Shown: positions 1 through 12,525 of the stretch, one piece after another | Numbering within the stretch: position 1 is the first letter of the stretch | Layout of the letters: each line of letters opens with the position of its first letter | Source of the DNA: Anseranas semipalmata | Lineage: Eukaryota > Chordata > Aves > Anseriformes > Anseranatidae | DNA length: 64,000 nucleotides | NCBI GenBank assembly: GCA_013399115.1 | Contig: VXAA01005193.1 | Span: forward strand, 1,467,022 to 1,531,021 | Reading direction: 5' to 3' | The notes under the pieces: generated by a model | Database searches by the model: none | What the model saw: only the letters and a program-made list of their open reading frames with translations | Told to the model about the DNA's origin: nothing | Program-made: the position numbers and the translations under genes

Positions 1-1645
1 ATGGCCAAACACAATGGGAACAACCATGTGGGCAAACAGAGGTCACCCTATCTGGGGTCACCCAGGAGAAGGTCTCAGCTAACCACGGCTTGTGAGCAAG
101 CATGGCTCCTGGATGCTGCCACAGCTTTGCAGTGGCTGTTGGGTGCCTGCTCCATCTGGGAGCCTCCCCCTCTTCTTCCTCTTCCCTGTTCAGACACCAT
201 TCTTGGGATTATTTTTTTCCCTTGACAAAGCACATACAGATGGTGCGTTGTCTGCCACAATCAAGGGGCTCAGGTGGGTAATGGAGAATGGCAGAATTTG
301 GCATGTACTTGTTTGCCTTAGCGCAATTTTCCCATAATTGCACTTCCTAGCTTTTCAGCATCTGCGAAAGATCAGCTTGTGACACAGCAAAATCGGCCTC
401 GCGCTTTTCTGGACTTTGCACCAGGTTAGGAACTGGGCATCCTTCTTTTGGCTTAAATCATTTTGGAAGGGTGGGAAGAGAACCACCTCATTTCTGTGCA
501 TAGTCAATCCTGGCTGGGCTTTAAAGTCCAGCAGGAAAATCACAGCCTGTCAAACATGTTTAGCTCAACCCCCTATTGTTATTTGGGGGGGGGCGGTATT
601 TTTAGAAAGGTATGGGTGAATCTGGCGCAAGTTCTTTTAATTTCCCCAGATCTTGAGGTGAATGCACAGAATATTGAACAAATGGGGATCCTGGATGAGA
701 GCAAAGCCAAACCGTGAGACAGCACCAAATGGTTCAGAGATGCAAAGATCAGGCAGAGGTTACACGGATGTTTTACTGTAACAGGCGACTCTTTCTTACC
801 TCTCCTTACAACCTCAACTTCTTTCCTTTAGACAGTACTAGGTGCCAACCATGCAGCAGGAGAGCTGTGAGGAACAGAAATAATCTCAGGGCTGAAATGA
901 CTGACCGCCCCGGCGCGGGAGAGGGCAGAACCCGACAGCGGCACACCGAGACGCTCAGGATGATGAAGAGCAGTCCCTGCCTCAAGGAGCCTGCAGTCGC
1001 AGTGATTAGAAACAGAAAACAAACCTCAGAGGTTTGTGGGGAAATACCTTCTGCTCAGATAATCTAGGAGACAGCTTGGGATCATGCTCTGTTATTTATC
1101 AAGGGTTGCAGGTTTTTGTACTGGAACAACAATCTATTCTTGTATCTTCCCCAGTATGTTTAAGATTTCTTCAAGATGCAGCATTAAATTGAGCTGCTGG
1201 AACAAATACTACACTGAAATTAAACTTGGTTCTAAACAAATGGGAGACCAAGGTTTACTTTTTCTGGAAAATCTCAGGTTTAGTGATCCTCTTACACATG
1301 CTCACTGCAATAGCTGTTATTCAGCCAGGCAGCATTGTGTTTTTTCTAATTTTCTGCAGCATTTTGTTCCTTATTGACCTCTCTTTTTGGCCCCTGCACA
1401 CTCTCAGGGGATAATTTAGGTTCCCTCTGGTTTTGAGATAACTAAATCCACCATTTTGTCAGTGGGGCTTTCCAGGTCAGACAAGTCACCCATTCCCCTC
1501 CTTTATTTTAATGAATAGATTTTGTCCATTTGTAATCACACTTTAAAGGACATCATCAGTTAAATTTAGGCTCGGGATAAAGGTTTTTCATAAAAGGAGG
1601 AATAGAAGCACTAAACAAAGCTATTTTTTCCACTTCTCCTTTTCT
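1..1645. other. Unique non-coding stretch, no gene seen
   Basis: Mixed-composition DNA with only short open frames, none with a recognisable domain. A run of nine G lies near 585-593 and a small CpG cluster near 905-955. I saw no repeat family, RNA gene or splice-bounded coding segment here. Confidence 0.5.
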
Positions 1646-1648
1646 TTC

Positions 1649-1784
1649 TTCCTTCCTTCCTTCCTTCCTTCCTTCCTTCCTTCCTTCCTTCCTTCCTTCC
1701 TTCCCTTCGTTCTTCCTTTCCTTCGTTCTTCCTTTCCTTCATTCTTTTGTTCTTTTGTTCTTTTGTTCTTTAGTTCTTTCTTTC
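1649..1784. repeat. Compound pyrimidine microsatellite (TTCC)n
   Basis: A pure TTCC run of about 14 units (1,649-1,704) passes into two copies of a 16-base unit (CTTCGTTCTTCCTTTC) and then about three copies of an 8-base unit (TTTTGTTC). One strand is almost wholly pyrimidine. The nested units suggest stepwise replication slippage. Array length is likely to vary between individuals. Confidence 0.95.
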
Positions 1785-3523
1785 AACGTTGCTTTTGCTC
1801 TCAACATAAATGAAACCAGGGCTGGATCCAAACAACTTCAGTAAAGTTGGAGACCCAGACAAAACAGTACCTGCCCATGGCATAAGAGCTGAATTGAGCT
1901 GCCAAGAGAGGAGTTCAGCTTCACACCCAGCCAGAGCAAAAGGAACAAAATAAACTTACAGAAAAACACTGAAAAGAATTGAATTGTTTTTTTCTTTTCA
2001 GTCTCAGTGCAGAATGAGTTTTGTTTATTTCTAATTTAGTCTTTTGTTTTGTTTTGCTTTTGTTAGAGACTGTAGCTAAAGGCACACCTTTGAGTCCTAT
2101 CTCAGAGCCTGCTCTGATGCTAAGGACTCTCAGGCTGGGGTTTGGGGCTCACACACATGCACACACTCACAAAAAAGGAAGAGTGCAGCTTGCTGTGGCT
2201 TTTGCCAGTGAAGTAAAAGCTAACTTAAAGCTAACTACTGTCTTAGCAACAGAGGGCTCTTCTGTATTCTGAATTACATCAAGTAATTGGAACTAAATCT
2301 CTTTCCACTTGAGTTATACTCCAGACCTGCAAAGCGATACCCAAACCACTACTCCATCCAAATATTCTTCCTGTCCGATGAGTAGCAGGAAACAATCTTC
2401 ACAGAGCTGCCTACCTTAATACTGAGCATCTGGGTATGCCTAAAGAATGATGCTGCAATCCCTGCTAAATCCTGCTCGTGCAGGAGAGCTGGGGAGGGAG
2501 TTAACCCTTCATCTGCAGGGGGTGAGGTGAAGTCCCTGGACCTGCTATGGTGCCAAGCCTGGCACAGCGCTCTCAGCCTTGGCAGGGCGGCAGGCGCGGT
2601 GCGAGTTGAGCAGCAGAGGGGAGAAGTAGCCTATGCTGAATTCTTCTCCGGCGCCAACGCCCCAGCAGTACTGCTTCAACAGCCAGGCACAGTCGGGGCT
2701 TTTTGGCCCTGTATATTCGTTTTACATAGTGATAGATAACTACAGCCATTTACTGACCCCAGGTGGCAGGGACCCTGCCTGCTGATGCACTCACGTTAAC
2801 AGCTGTTGCACAGGACAGTCAAGTGCTGCTGCAACAGGAGGAGCCAAGGGTGGGCTGATTTTGTCAAGAGATGTCAAATGACAAATGGGGAAGGGAACAA
2901 GCCGTGATGATGCGATAGCACTGCAGCCCAGAGACTGATGCAAGAGCAGCTGTTGAGCTCACCTCAGCATTCTTTGGTGGGTCAAAAATGTTATTTCATC
3001 CTCTTTTCCTGTCCTTTGGGTCTTCCTCCCATGGAAAACAGAAGGCTTTGCACACAGACATGGACTGATCCAGACTTCTGTGCCCACAGAGTCCAATGAA
3101 GCAGGTGAAAGATGCCCCATACGCTTGCCACTGCGAGTAATTAGCAGGTTCCTTGTCATCCAGGTATTTCTAAGTATGAAGACTGGCAAAACTGTGCTGC
3201 TGCACGTTCCCCCCTGTGCTCTCACACGCCCCATCTTCCAGATCAGTGTGTTCTGCTGTCTGCTTTAAAGCTGCCAAACTAAAAACCAAGTCCAGGTTTC
3301 AGACAAAAGCAGCAGTCAATACTTATTTATAAAAGTAGCAGAAGAATTTTAGAGGTTTCTTCCATTAAAAAAGGGTCTCTGTTTCATCTCAAGGGCTTTT
3401 TGTTGTTGTTGTTGTTTTGTTTGTGTGAATGTGTAAAAATGGTGTAGGTTTAGTGACCTCTTTTATTTGAAAAGATAAAAATTACTTCTAGTAATAACCG
3501 GTGATTGTGGTTTTTTTTTTTTT
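1785..3523. other. Unique non-coding stretch, no gene seen
   Basis: There is no credible coding segment. A short CA-rich patch lies at about 2,149-2,170 and a GC-rich patch at about 2,490-2,720. A small TTG run lies near 3,400-3,418. The stretch ends in a T run that enters an assembly gap. Confidence 0.45.
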
Positions 3524-3565
3524 NNNNNNNNNNNNNNNNNNNNNNNNNNNNNNNNNNNNNNNNNN
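3524..3565. other. Assembly gap (42 N)
   Basis: Forty-two unresolved bases directly follow a T run, so the gap probably marks a homopolymer the assembly could not cross. Confidence 0.99.
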
Positions 3566-6500
3566 GGTCTGAACAAAACTGAGAAATCACAAGGTATGGG
3601 CTCAGAGGGATAATGTACTTTTTCCTTTTTGGCTATCAATTCTGTACATGTTTTTTTTTTTTGGTTCTGAAAGCTCCTTCATCCTTATTCTTTTCCCCAA
3701 ATAAAAAGAAGTGATTTGAAGGAGGTTAAAAAAATCGGGGGAGGAGGGGAAGGTAAGATGGAATGGAAAGTAGGAAAATGAAAAAGTATACAGAAAAAAC
3801 AAAAACAAAGTTGTTTCTTTTCACACATGCAGTACAAGCATGACCTCAAAATTGCTTCTCTTTCTCAACGTACATTTCTAATGAGCAGCAATGTGCCTTG
3901 CCACTGTGCCTTCACCAGAGTTCAGTTGTCTCAGAGAGAGGGAGGGAGGAACCCAACAAGCCCTTGCTCCTCTGCCGCATCCAGCTTTGCATGCATTGAA
4001 CCTCGTGTCACGACAACGGACAGACATCTGGGCAGCTTCCCCTCCAGCTCCCTTGCCTTGTGAACGTCAGCCCTGGGTATGCAGACTGGATCCCAACCAT
4101 CTCGGCCCAAATGCTGATACTGAGATGGGGTGGATCTTCCAGCAGAAGCTCCCGCGTGGTTACCAGAGAAGCCCTGTTAGCACTGGTGGCTTGGCAAGAC
4201 TTCACAGGGATGGCAGTCTCATGCTGCAGGCTCACAGCTTTTGTATAGGGGTTGCACTGCGGTCTGCTGCTAAGGGTGGATTTTTGAGTTAGGCATATGT
4301 ACGTGTGCATGTGTGCTGACACTGGTTACCAGAAGAGGCGGGAAACAGACACCATTTGCATCTCCCCCTGGGTCTGAATTTCAGAAAAGTCTTTCAGACA
4401 GCCTGGCTGAAAATCCCAGATCAGAATAGCCTTCAGTTTTGGAGAGAATCCAGTCCAGATCTGCCTCACTTCAGATCATGCCCATCTCTAGCTAAAACCA
4501 AATTCTTGTCCAACAGCCTCGCAGTCACATCACAATTAAAAGCACTCTGTTTACTTCCAGATGCAGATTGTAGCGATTCTGTCTCCTCACAGTCAGCCAT
4601 GAGCTTGGAGTAGGTGCAGAGTATTATGCAGCTGCCACATCCTGCATGCTTTCCTACCTAGATATTGTAAATTATGTGTGCAAGGGGCTCTGTTACTGTG
4701 CAATAACGAGGAGGAAAACCTTGTAATGTACATCTTAATGCATCATCTTCTGCAGCCCAGTTCCACAGACAGACACGGCTCTGCTTTCCTTGCTGACGCG
4801 CTGACAACAGCCCTTCTCCATATACCTGCATAATGTACTTTTTATAGCCGGGGAGGCAATCACCTCAAACCACCCTGCAGGTCCGAGCCCCAGCTCTTGC
4901 CCAGGACCAGGGGAAGGCGGGCTGTGGCTTCAGTCCAATGGCCTCAAGCCCCCTCAGCAGACTGATTTGCTCCATGTCAGGCGAAACCTTGCGCCAGCCA
5001 AGAGTCACCTGGAAGCAATCTCCCATAAAACCAGCTCCATAAAAGCTACAGCTACTCACTTTGATAGTTCCCAAATTGCTTTTCTCTCTCTCTTTTATTT
5101 TTCATAGGACCAGTAAATAGTAAATTGGTCCTCAGCAATCTACTGGAAGGAGCTGAGAGGCGCTCAGGAGCATTATCCTGTTCCAGAAGCTCAGCTGCCT
5201 GCTACTGAGCTCAGGCAGGGGGCTGCAGAGCTACCACCCCTGTAACTTTAAAAGATTAGCCAGAATGGCTTTTCTCACACTCCAGGAGAGGTGGTAGAGC
5301 CTCCAGCCTGCTCTGATCGCTGCTGGGTACCCACGACTTCAGCCCCGGGAAGAGCAAACCACTGAGGGACTGGTTCTTCTGGGGACAGGCCATGTCCAAA
5401 GGGAGGCAATGTTGGCACCAGGCAGCTTCCTGCTCTGCTATGTCTCCCTTGGGGAGTGGGAGAAATGAGATCTCTGCCGCTCACCTGCAGTTTTTGTACT
5501 TCTTTCTTGCTCAGGATAAGTGTCAAACAAGCCCGAGGGTCAGCACAGGAGATGCAGGCCCCTAGGCAGGGCCATGATCCTGTACGTAGGTGGGCACCCC
5601 GGGGGGCACATGGCTCAGGCTTTAGCTTCTTTTGCAAAATGTACAACCAAAGCAAAAGCCTTGCAGGTTCTGAAACATAGAGCCCATCCTGCAGAGATGC
5701 ATAGGTGGGTTGGGAGTGAATGAATGGGAGACGAGACCTGTCAGTCCTTGGAAGGACACGATGCAGAAGGTGTGTCTGTAATGAGAACTGGATGAAGGGC
5801 TGTGAAGCAAGCCAGGGACAAAAAGGAACACAGAAGCCTGGGTTTGTGCATACACAGACCTGAAAGAGGCATGCATATTGCCCAAGACCTCTCTCTTGAA
5901 CAGGAATGCCAGTAACACTGGCTATCCTGGGCTTTTTCCATCCTTTCCTAGGCTGGGTTTTTGTGATTTGTTTCCTTGGCCACTGGAAATTTACTATAAA
6001 TACCAGGTACCGAGCAGCCATTATATACTAATATCTCCTAACCAGCCCTTCTAGCTGCCCAGGGCTGCAAATGATGTGAAAATTGCATATCCCAGTGCTG
6101 GGCCTTAGTAGCTATTCAGGGTTTTGGCCACATGTCATTTGTTATTCTTGACTTATGCATACATTCTTCTTATTTATTTTTTTGTAAACATTTGTGTATA
6201 ATTATTCACTCCAGAGTTTCCAGTGATTTTCCCTGGCTTGCAGATGTGGCAAAGCTTGTTCCCTGCATCCAGGAAAGAAGGTTTTTTGACTACTGCAAAA
6301 TGGGATCCTGAGAGATTTCAATCTGCTGCTTCCATGTCAGTTCTTGTGATACTTAGTTACCCATGGCAAGAGACAATTAGCTTTTTAAATATAAAACAGA
6401 AATGGTCCCAAGCCACAGATTTCACATCCAGATCCAAATTTGGGGCAGTTCAGATTTGGCCTGACATTTTGGGTTTGGGCCCAGGCCTGACTCTCCTTAC

Positions 6501-6849
6501 GAAGCATTTTGACATTTCCAGTTCTGGGAAGCTCTCCTCCCCGGTGCAGAGCCACCCCCAGGGTCCGGCCCTGTGCTGCCGAAAGCTCTCCAGCTGATCT
6601 GGGTTTTTCAAAAGCACCCGTCTGTCATTACTGCAGCTAATTCGATTGCTGCAGGGACGGGCACGCGCCTTCCGTGATGCTGCTGTGACATTTTTGCTCC
6701 TATGACTGCCAAAGTGTAGAAGAGTTGTGCTCTCCGCAGTTATGTGTTCCCCACGTGGAAACATTGGAGATCAAATAGCAAGAGGTTCTTGGGAATTCAG
6801 GATAAATCCCTGGCCATCTGTCAGCAGTTCAGACCTTACAACCATCCTT
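3566..6849. other. Unique non-coding stretch, no gene seen
   Basis: Mostly unique DNA. It contains the longest open frame of the window on the minus strand (5,275-6,021, 248 codons). That frame has no domain, no signal peptide and no low-complexity structure typical of a real protein, and I treat it as chance. A TATAAATA string occurs near 5,995 without promoter context. Confidence 0.45.
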
Positions 6850-7075
6850 ACATGTTCAGAGTACAGGACAGACAAGCAGGAGGCTGGGGTTCAAAGCTCC
6901 TGCCTTTACTGAAAATTTAGTATATGGCCTTCAGCAAGTTACTCAACATCCATGCATCTCCAAGGTGGGGAGAACCACATGGTCTGCTATGTGTTGACCA
7001 CCTCTCCAGGGCAGGCAATGTCTTCCACTTTGTTAATACAATGCAGTGCTGATCTTCACAACAACAATGTACTCT
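6850..7075 (+). repeat. MIR-like tRNA-derived SINE, plus orientation
   Basis: The segment follows the order of a MIR element: a tRNA-like part with GGGGTTCAAAGCTCC (compare the B-box region), then the core with GGCCTTCAGCAAGTTACTCA (compare the usual CTTGGGCAAGT.ACT motif). A tail around 7,008-7,060 resembles sauropsid MIR 3' ends (GGGCAGGCAATGTCTTC). It is strongly diverged and surely inactive. The family call is from memory of the consensus. Confidence 0.6.
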
Positions 7076-7589
7076 TAAGGTCAGTGCAATTAACTTTCAT
7101 TAGCTGCTAGAAATAATGACCTGAGCTGTAGTTTGCATTTGGATGAACAGAAGTGTGTTTGCCTGGGGAATATTTTGCTTCTGACCTGCTCTTCCAGCCA
7201 CTGAATGTATTGATACTTGTTTTGTGGAGTGCATTTTGGGTGTGAATTTTCATTTTTTGTCAAACAACTCAAAGTCTCTTCTTCAGTCATTTTGTAAGCA
7301 GATCATCAGTAGAACTGGATCCTTCTATACAGGGACTGAATATGGATTTTAATTTATGTTTGGTCCAAATATATGGACACATTATCCCTAAAGTTTAACC
7401 AGTTGTTTTACAGATAATCTTAGATGGATACACCATCACACTCATGTTATAGCTCATCTTTCATCAAGAGTGAGGTGTTGAAAGGATCTCACATAAGACA
7501 AGTTCATCAAACTCAAAATCAAGCTATAAAAGCAAGAGATCTCTTAAACATTAAAGTTAAATGCTTCTCTTCATGACTATTACCCAAGA

Positions 7590-7790
7590 ACCACTTTACA
7601 TTTGCAACGTTTATCTCCATAATCTCACCGAGAGGTGATTACTCCAACCTCTGAAGGCAGAAAACTGAAGCATAGAGAGATGAGGTGATGTGCTCAAAAT
7701 GACACAGAACTTTCTATGACAAAACTCAGAAAACAGTTGAGAGCTCCTCTGCCATCTTGGTCTTTATCCATGAGATCATCTCTCCTTTGA
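7590..7790 (-). repeat. MIR-like tRNA-derived SINE, minus orientation
   Basis: Read on the minus strand this matches the MIR order. On the plus strand one sees AAACTGAAGCATAGAGAGAT, then a GTGATGTGCTCAAAATGACA block in place of the usual TTGCCCAAGGTCACA, and near the far end TTTATCCATGAGATCAT in place of the tRNA head (TCTATCCACTAGACCAT). It lies about 500 bases from another MIR-like copy in the opposite orientation. Confidence 0.6.
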
Positions 7791-8915
7791 TATGCACACC
7801 ATTCACAGGCTCTGAAGTTGTGTAAGGAGATCACAGAAGCATCCCTGCAAGTATTTAGCCCAATTTTAGTGCCGACATAAACTTTTAGAACAACCTTTTA
7901 AGAGAAAATGCCTTGCAGCAATGACACACCAGTGAGCTTGATGGAATGATACTGGCTTTGCAACAGGCTCTGAATTGTCTCATAATGTCTGAAAGCATTC
8001 ATTAAACAAGGCTCACAGATAAAACACACATATGACACAGTCCTTTATAAAGATAGGCTTTTATAGGCCAAATGCTGAGGAGCCTCATGAGATTACAAAA
8101 TAATCCAAAGGGAAGTGCTTGGAAGCGTATTTCTTGGGACACAGAGAACCAATCTGGAAAAACACCATGGAGACGAGACTCTGGGGATCAACCCTCCCTC
8201 AGCTCCTGGTTATGGATCAAGCTGTTTTTTTCCATCCATGTTTTCTTCCATGGAATATATCCCCTCTGGATCCGGTGCAAGGAGTGCCAAGGAGTAGGAG
8301 GAGAAGGGAGGCGACACCTGTACTCAATTCCAGTTGTTTCATCAGTTCCTCACAGCCCACTTGCAAGCCAAGGTGACACAAATGAGTTAATTTCCATGGT
8401 ATACTAAGGCTAATTGGAAACAGCTTTCGGGCCCTGTAAAGCATTAAGCTAGACTGCAAGTGATAATTGCTCACCTGCTGCATGTGCCTATAAGAGGCAG
8501 TGCATTAACTAGCACATGGGGTTTTATCACTTCCCTGGGATGGCAGGGGCTGGACTCTTTCCAGCACCCATAACACTGAAAGTAAGATGCTTGATTAGGC
8601 CTGTGGTTTTGGGGCATTCAGGCAGGGAGAGCTGGTGATATGGGGCCAGATCCCAGCTTTCATTGCGCTCTCTCTTGCATTGAAGGAACTTTTTTTTATT
8701 TTCCCTAGTATGGCTGTAGTATCAAGGTAGCATAAATAGCTTGCATTTGTCTTGAAGGGCTGGAAGAGAGGTTTAACAGTGTGTTGCAGGGTACAGGTAC
8801 AGACTTGTGAAAGTATAAGAAGCCTAAATAGTTCCTAAGGGTCTGGACCTCTCTATTGTACGGGCTTGGGACTGCAGAAGCATTAGAAAATGTGTCTGTT
8901 TGCTGGAAATTTCAA
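7791..8915. other. Unique non-coding stretch, no gene seen
   Basis: Short overlapping open frames near 8,072-8,480 have no recognisable product. There is no repeat family or RNA gene that I can support. Confidence 0.4.
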
Positions 8916-9210
8916 TGACTTATTTTCTAGCTATTCACAATCCTATTCTATCTCAATTTCTTCTATTCCACTTTCTCTTCTTTACTAGTAAAGCCAGCCA
9001 TTTTGCTTTAAGATGTAAACCATTCTTCTCCTGAGAATGAGAGGTAAGTTAGTTTGTTGTGTNTGACATGTTTTCTAGCTATTCACAATCCTTTTCTATC
9101 TCAATTTCTTCTATTCCACTTTCTCTTCTTTACTAGTAAAGCCAGCCATTTTGCTTTAAGATGTAAACCATTCTTCTCCTGAGAATGAGAGGTAAGTTAG
9201 TTTGTTGTTG
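8916..9210. repeat. 147-bp direct tandem duplication joined by one N
   Basis: Bases 8,916-9,062 are repeated almost exactly at 9,064-9,210, an offset of 148. The only base between the copies is the N at 9,063. Differences are few: for example TGACTTA against TGACATG at the start, one A/T change in the CCTATTC/CCTTTTC stretch, and one missing T-G step at the end of copy one. The second copy starts immediately after the N, which is what two overlapping contig ends joined without merging would look like. Confidence 0.95.
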
Positions 9211-12200
9211 TGTTTTGTTTTGGTAGATTTAAATAAGACTTCATTAAGGGAAACCCCTATTTTGTGAGGTGCTGAAGTGCTGAGGAGTCTTGCTTCTGCA
9301 GCCTGAGTGGGAGCAGAACTGCTCATTTCCAGAGCTTGGAATGATAGCTTTTCTCCTGAGAGAAAGATCAGAAGCACCTGAGAACTGCAGAGGAATTTCA
9401 CTAGGGCTGAAAATGACAGAAATAAAAGAGAATTATTAGAAATATCCGTTGGGGGGATTCTGGCACCATCATTAACTACCACTGTGTTGTTCAGCAGCAG
9501 CTGCAAATCACACAAGGAGCAATGGGGATCTGTATGCTGTGCAACCCACATATTCCTGAGTTTGACATGAGCCTTAGCTCCTTACAGGAGCTATCCTGAG
9601 ACCTTCAAGTGTACTTAGTGCTGCCTGAGGCCCTGGGAGTTTCTGTCAGGGTCTGGGACCTGAGGCCAGGCAAGTCTCCCAGCCATGTGGCTTGATGTCC
9701 ACATGTGTTAGTATTAATTTTCCCTTTCACTAAACAGGCAAAGGTGTGAGACAAAATTACTATGGCTTAATGGTATCAGCTGAACTGTGGTATCTGAGTA
9801 TTTCCTGAAGAAGTCATCTTAATGCCCTTAGATATTGATATTCATTTTTAATTAGGAATGATGTTTCAGAACTACATCTGTAGGCACCAAAAAAAAAGGT
9901 CTGAAGAACACTAGTCTTTGTCCCAAAGTAGCAGAAAAACTGTAAATATGGAGCTCGGGATAGATGAATGTTGAACCACTGAGGAATGACCAGTATAAAT
10001 GGCACTATGGCTGCCAGGGGAGAAGGATGTAGGTGTGCTCTAGTAGCACTGCTAGTCCTAATCTCTAAATGGGAAGTTAAAATCTTATGTTAAGGCCTGT
10101 CATAAGGTCTGTGCACAATTTAAGACAGTTTGTGGTTAAATAGAACTGAGATGTCACCTAAGTCTTGTTCTGGTCCTTTACAGAAGGGCAATAACATCTG
10201 CTATCACTGTCACCCTCAGAAAAAGATGCAGGTGGCGTGGCTTTTCAGAAAGACCATGTAGCTACACCTTCAGATTATTGAAAATGATGCCAGGAAAGAA
10301 TTTAAACATCTACGTGTAATAAGCTGTGTCAAAAACACCAGGAAACCAGGCTTTTTCCATAAGGTTCTTACCACTTCTATTTCTGATCCTGGTCTTGAAA
10401 CATAAAGACAAAACCAGGCCAACTTCCAGCCTTTTTCACTGGTGCCTTGATACTCTGGGACTGAGCCAAGATCCAGAAGCTCAGAGGCCAGCAGAAATGT
10501 AATGCTGAGTATATGCCAGAGGCTTGAGGCAGTATTAGATTAGTTTGAGCACTAGGAAAGGGGGAAAAATTCTGTCAAAGTGAAATGGAGCATCCTTTTC
10601 CCTGGGATATGTCATGTCCTGACAGTCCCTCAATTAATGGTATGTTCCCATCAGGGAGTCACCACAGGAATGTGGCTCCTGGAAAAACTCAGATACCAGT
10701 TTCTAGCTGTTGGGAGCTGAGAAGGTACTCTTGTCTGGGCAGACTGGTGCGAAGTGGAGAGTGTCTCCTAATGAAGATGTTTAAGAGATACCTGATGAAA
10801 ATATTCCTGTAAGGAGAAAAAGAAGTGTCCTGTGGTTATTCACAACTAGGAAACACGTTATGGCTTGTGAATTTCTTGGGAATGACACGTTTTTCAGGTG
10901 GTCTGACTGTCAGATGCCTGATTTTGATGGATGATGCTAAGCATGGACATAATCACCATCTTGGTCTCAGAACCAGCCTGTAAGATATGTTAAGATTTTC
11001 CAAATGTTTCTCCAACAATAAAAGGAAATGTAAAGTTAATCAAATTGTCATGAGAGATCAGAGCTCAGCAAGGAGGGACTAAGACTGACATTTGAAGTAG
11101 AAGCACTAATAAAACAGACGGCTGCTTGCTGATCCTGTCCGTGCTTGTGTTTAATTTAAACAAGTTAACGATGAATGGAGTTTGCAGAGGAGGGGCAGGG
11201 GTGCTGTCGAAATCGATGTATGTACCAGCCATTTAAAGAAAGCAGAGAAGTGGTAAATCTCTAGCTGCATGTGAATATCGTGCCTCAGCAGAGAGGCTCT
11301 GTGAACATCTCTGTTGGCATGTTTGGAGCAAGAGGCCATCCTGCTCCCTGCTTTACCTTACCCATGGCTCCTTGCTGCCCAGATAGAAGCTGGATAAAGT
11401 AAATCCCTTGTGCTTCAATACTTTAGATTGATATACTGCATTGTGCTCAGGAAAATTAATTCCAGTGCCTCAACACCATCGAGATAGATCTCAAAAACAA
11501 AGTAAGGTGAGCTTATCTCATTTCCTTGTTTTCCAGTGATCATTCTCTGATACTCTGTGCGTGCTATGTGTGGCTTCAGCTGCCGTTTCTCTCTGAAGAT
11601 AGCCTCCTCTGTAAATCTGCTGGATACGAGGATCCTGGGATGCTCCTTGGACATGATAGCTGCCACCCATTGAACCACAAATCTGAATGTCATGGCCCTG
11701 CCTGCTCTGAGTGGTGGATGCTCAACACCTTGTCAGGTGTTTCTTACACTGAGCTGGATTTTTGTGTGCCTCGGTGCTTTTTCCATCCAGCAGAACTGCT
11801 AGGGGAGCTGGAAGGAAGCAGCTCTGTGCATGGTGAAGCTGTGACCTGAAGCTTTGCTCTCTTTCGGATACTAATCCCCACTCACCACTTCTGCTCTCAG
11901 CTCCCTTATCCCAGGAACTGTTTTGTCCACAGAGGGGACATTTTATCCTGAAATCCAGGCTTTCATTTCCTACAGAACCCCTTCAACTACCATCAGGTGC
12001 CAATGAATTTCAATCAGCGCTGCCCTCCAGGCACCGGTCCAATGGACGAGAGGCCTGGAGATGAGAAGCTGCTCTGTTACCCATTACTCATCCCCCGAGC
12101 CAGCCTACATCATGTTTTGCTCCGGCTAACCACAATCAGGAGGCAGAAGCGCTCCTCCTGCTCCCTGGCGCCTTTCATTAGGTCCCACCTTGCAGGCACG

Positions 12201-12394
12201 GGTTTGGCCGCGGGGCAGCCGGGAGGTCAGGGCGGGCAGCGGGGTGGCCGGCGGTTCAGCCCCAGCCCATGGCCAAACAGATGAAGCGGCTCAGCCCGCT
12301 GCTTCCCGCCGTGCCCCGCAGCACTCGGCTCCCTGGCCACAAAGCCCTCCCTCTGTGGCATGCCGGCTGACCCCTGCTTGCCTGCCTTTTTGCT
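9211..12394. other. Unique non-coding stretch, no gene seen
   Basis: Mixed AT-rich DNA with scattered short frames and no coding signal. The last 250 bases (about 12,140-12,340) are GC-richer with several CpGs but too short to call an island. Confidence 0.4.
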
Positions 12395-12525
12395 CTTATT
12401 CTTCTCCGCAGTTCCTTCCTTTATCAGATTAACTTTAATTAGTGAAATCAGAATCACATGGAGCGGGGAGGAAACGCTCCGAATGCTGCGGATTTATTTT
12501 CAGCCAAGGAAAAAGTGAGGTGCAC
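12395..12525. promoter_or_regulatory. Candidate enhancer-like block
   Basis: A non-repetitive segment with densely packed AT-rich motifs: ATCAGATTAACTTTAATTAG around a TAATTAG homeodomain core (near 12,438), a GAAATCAGAATCACATGG stretch, and CGGATTTATTTTCAGCC. It follows a GC-rich shoulder. This is a judgement from texture; conservation was not tested. Confidence 0.25.

Noticed and set aside
5275..6021. 248-codon open frame on the minus strand
   Set aside because: Longest frame in the window but with no domain, no repeated or hydrophobic structure, and no splice or promoter context. Frames of this length occur by chance in 64 kb of moderate-GC DNA.
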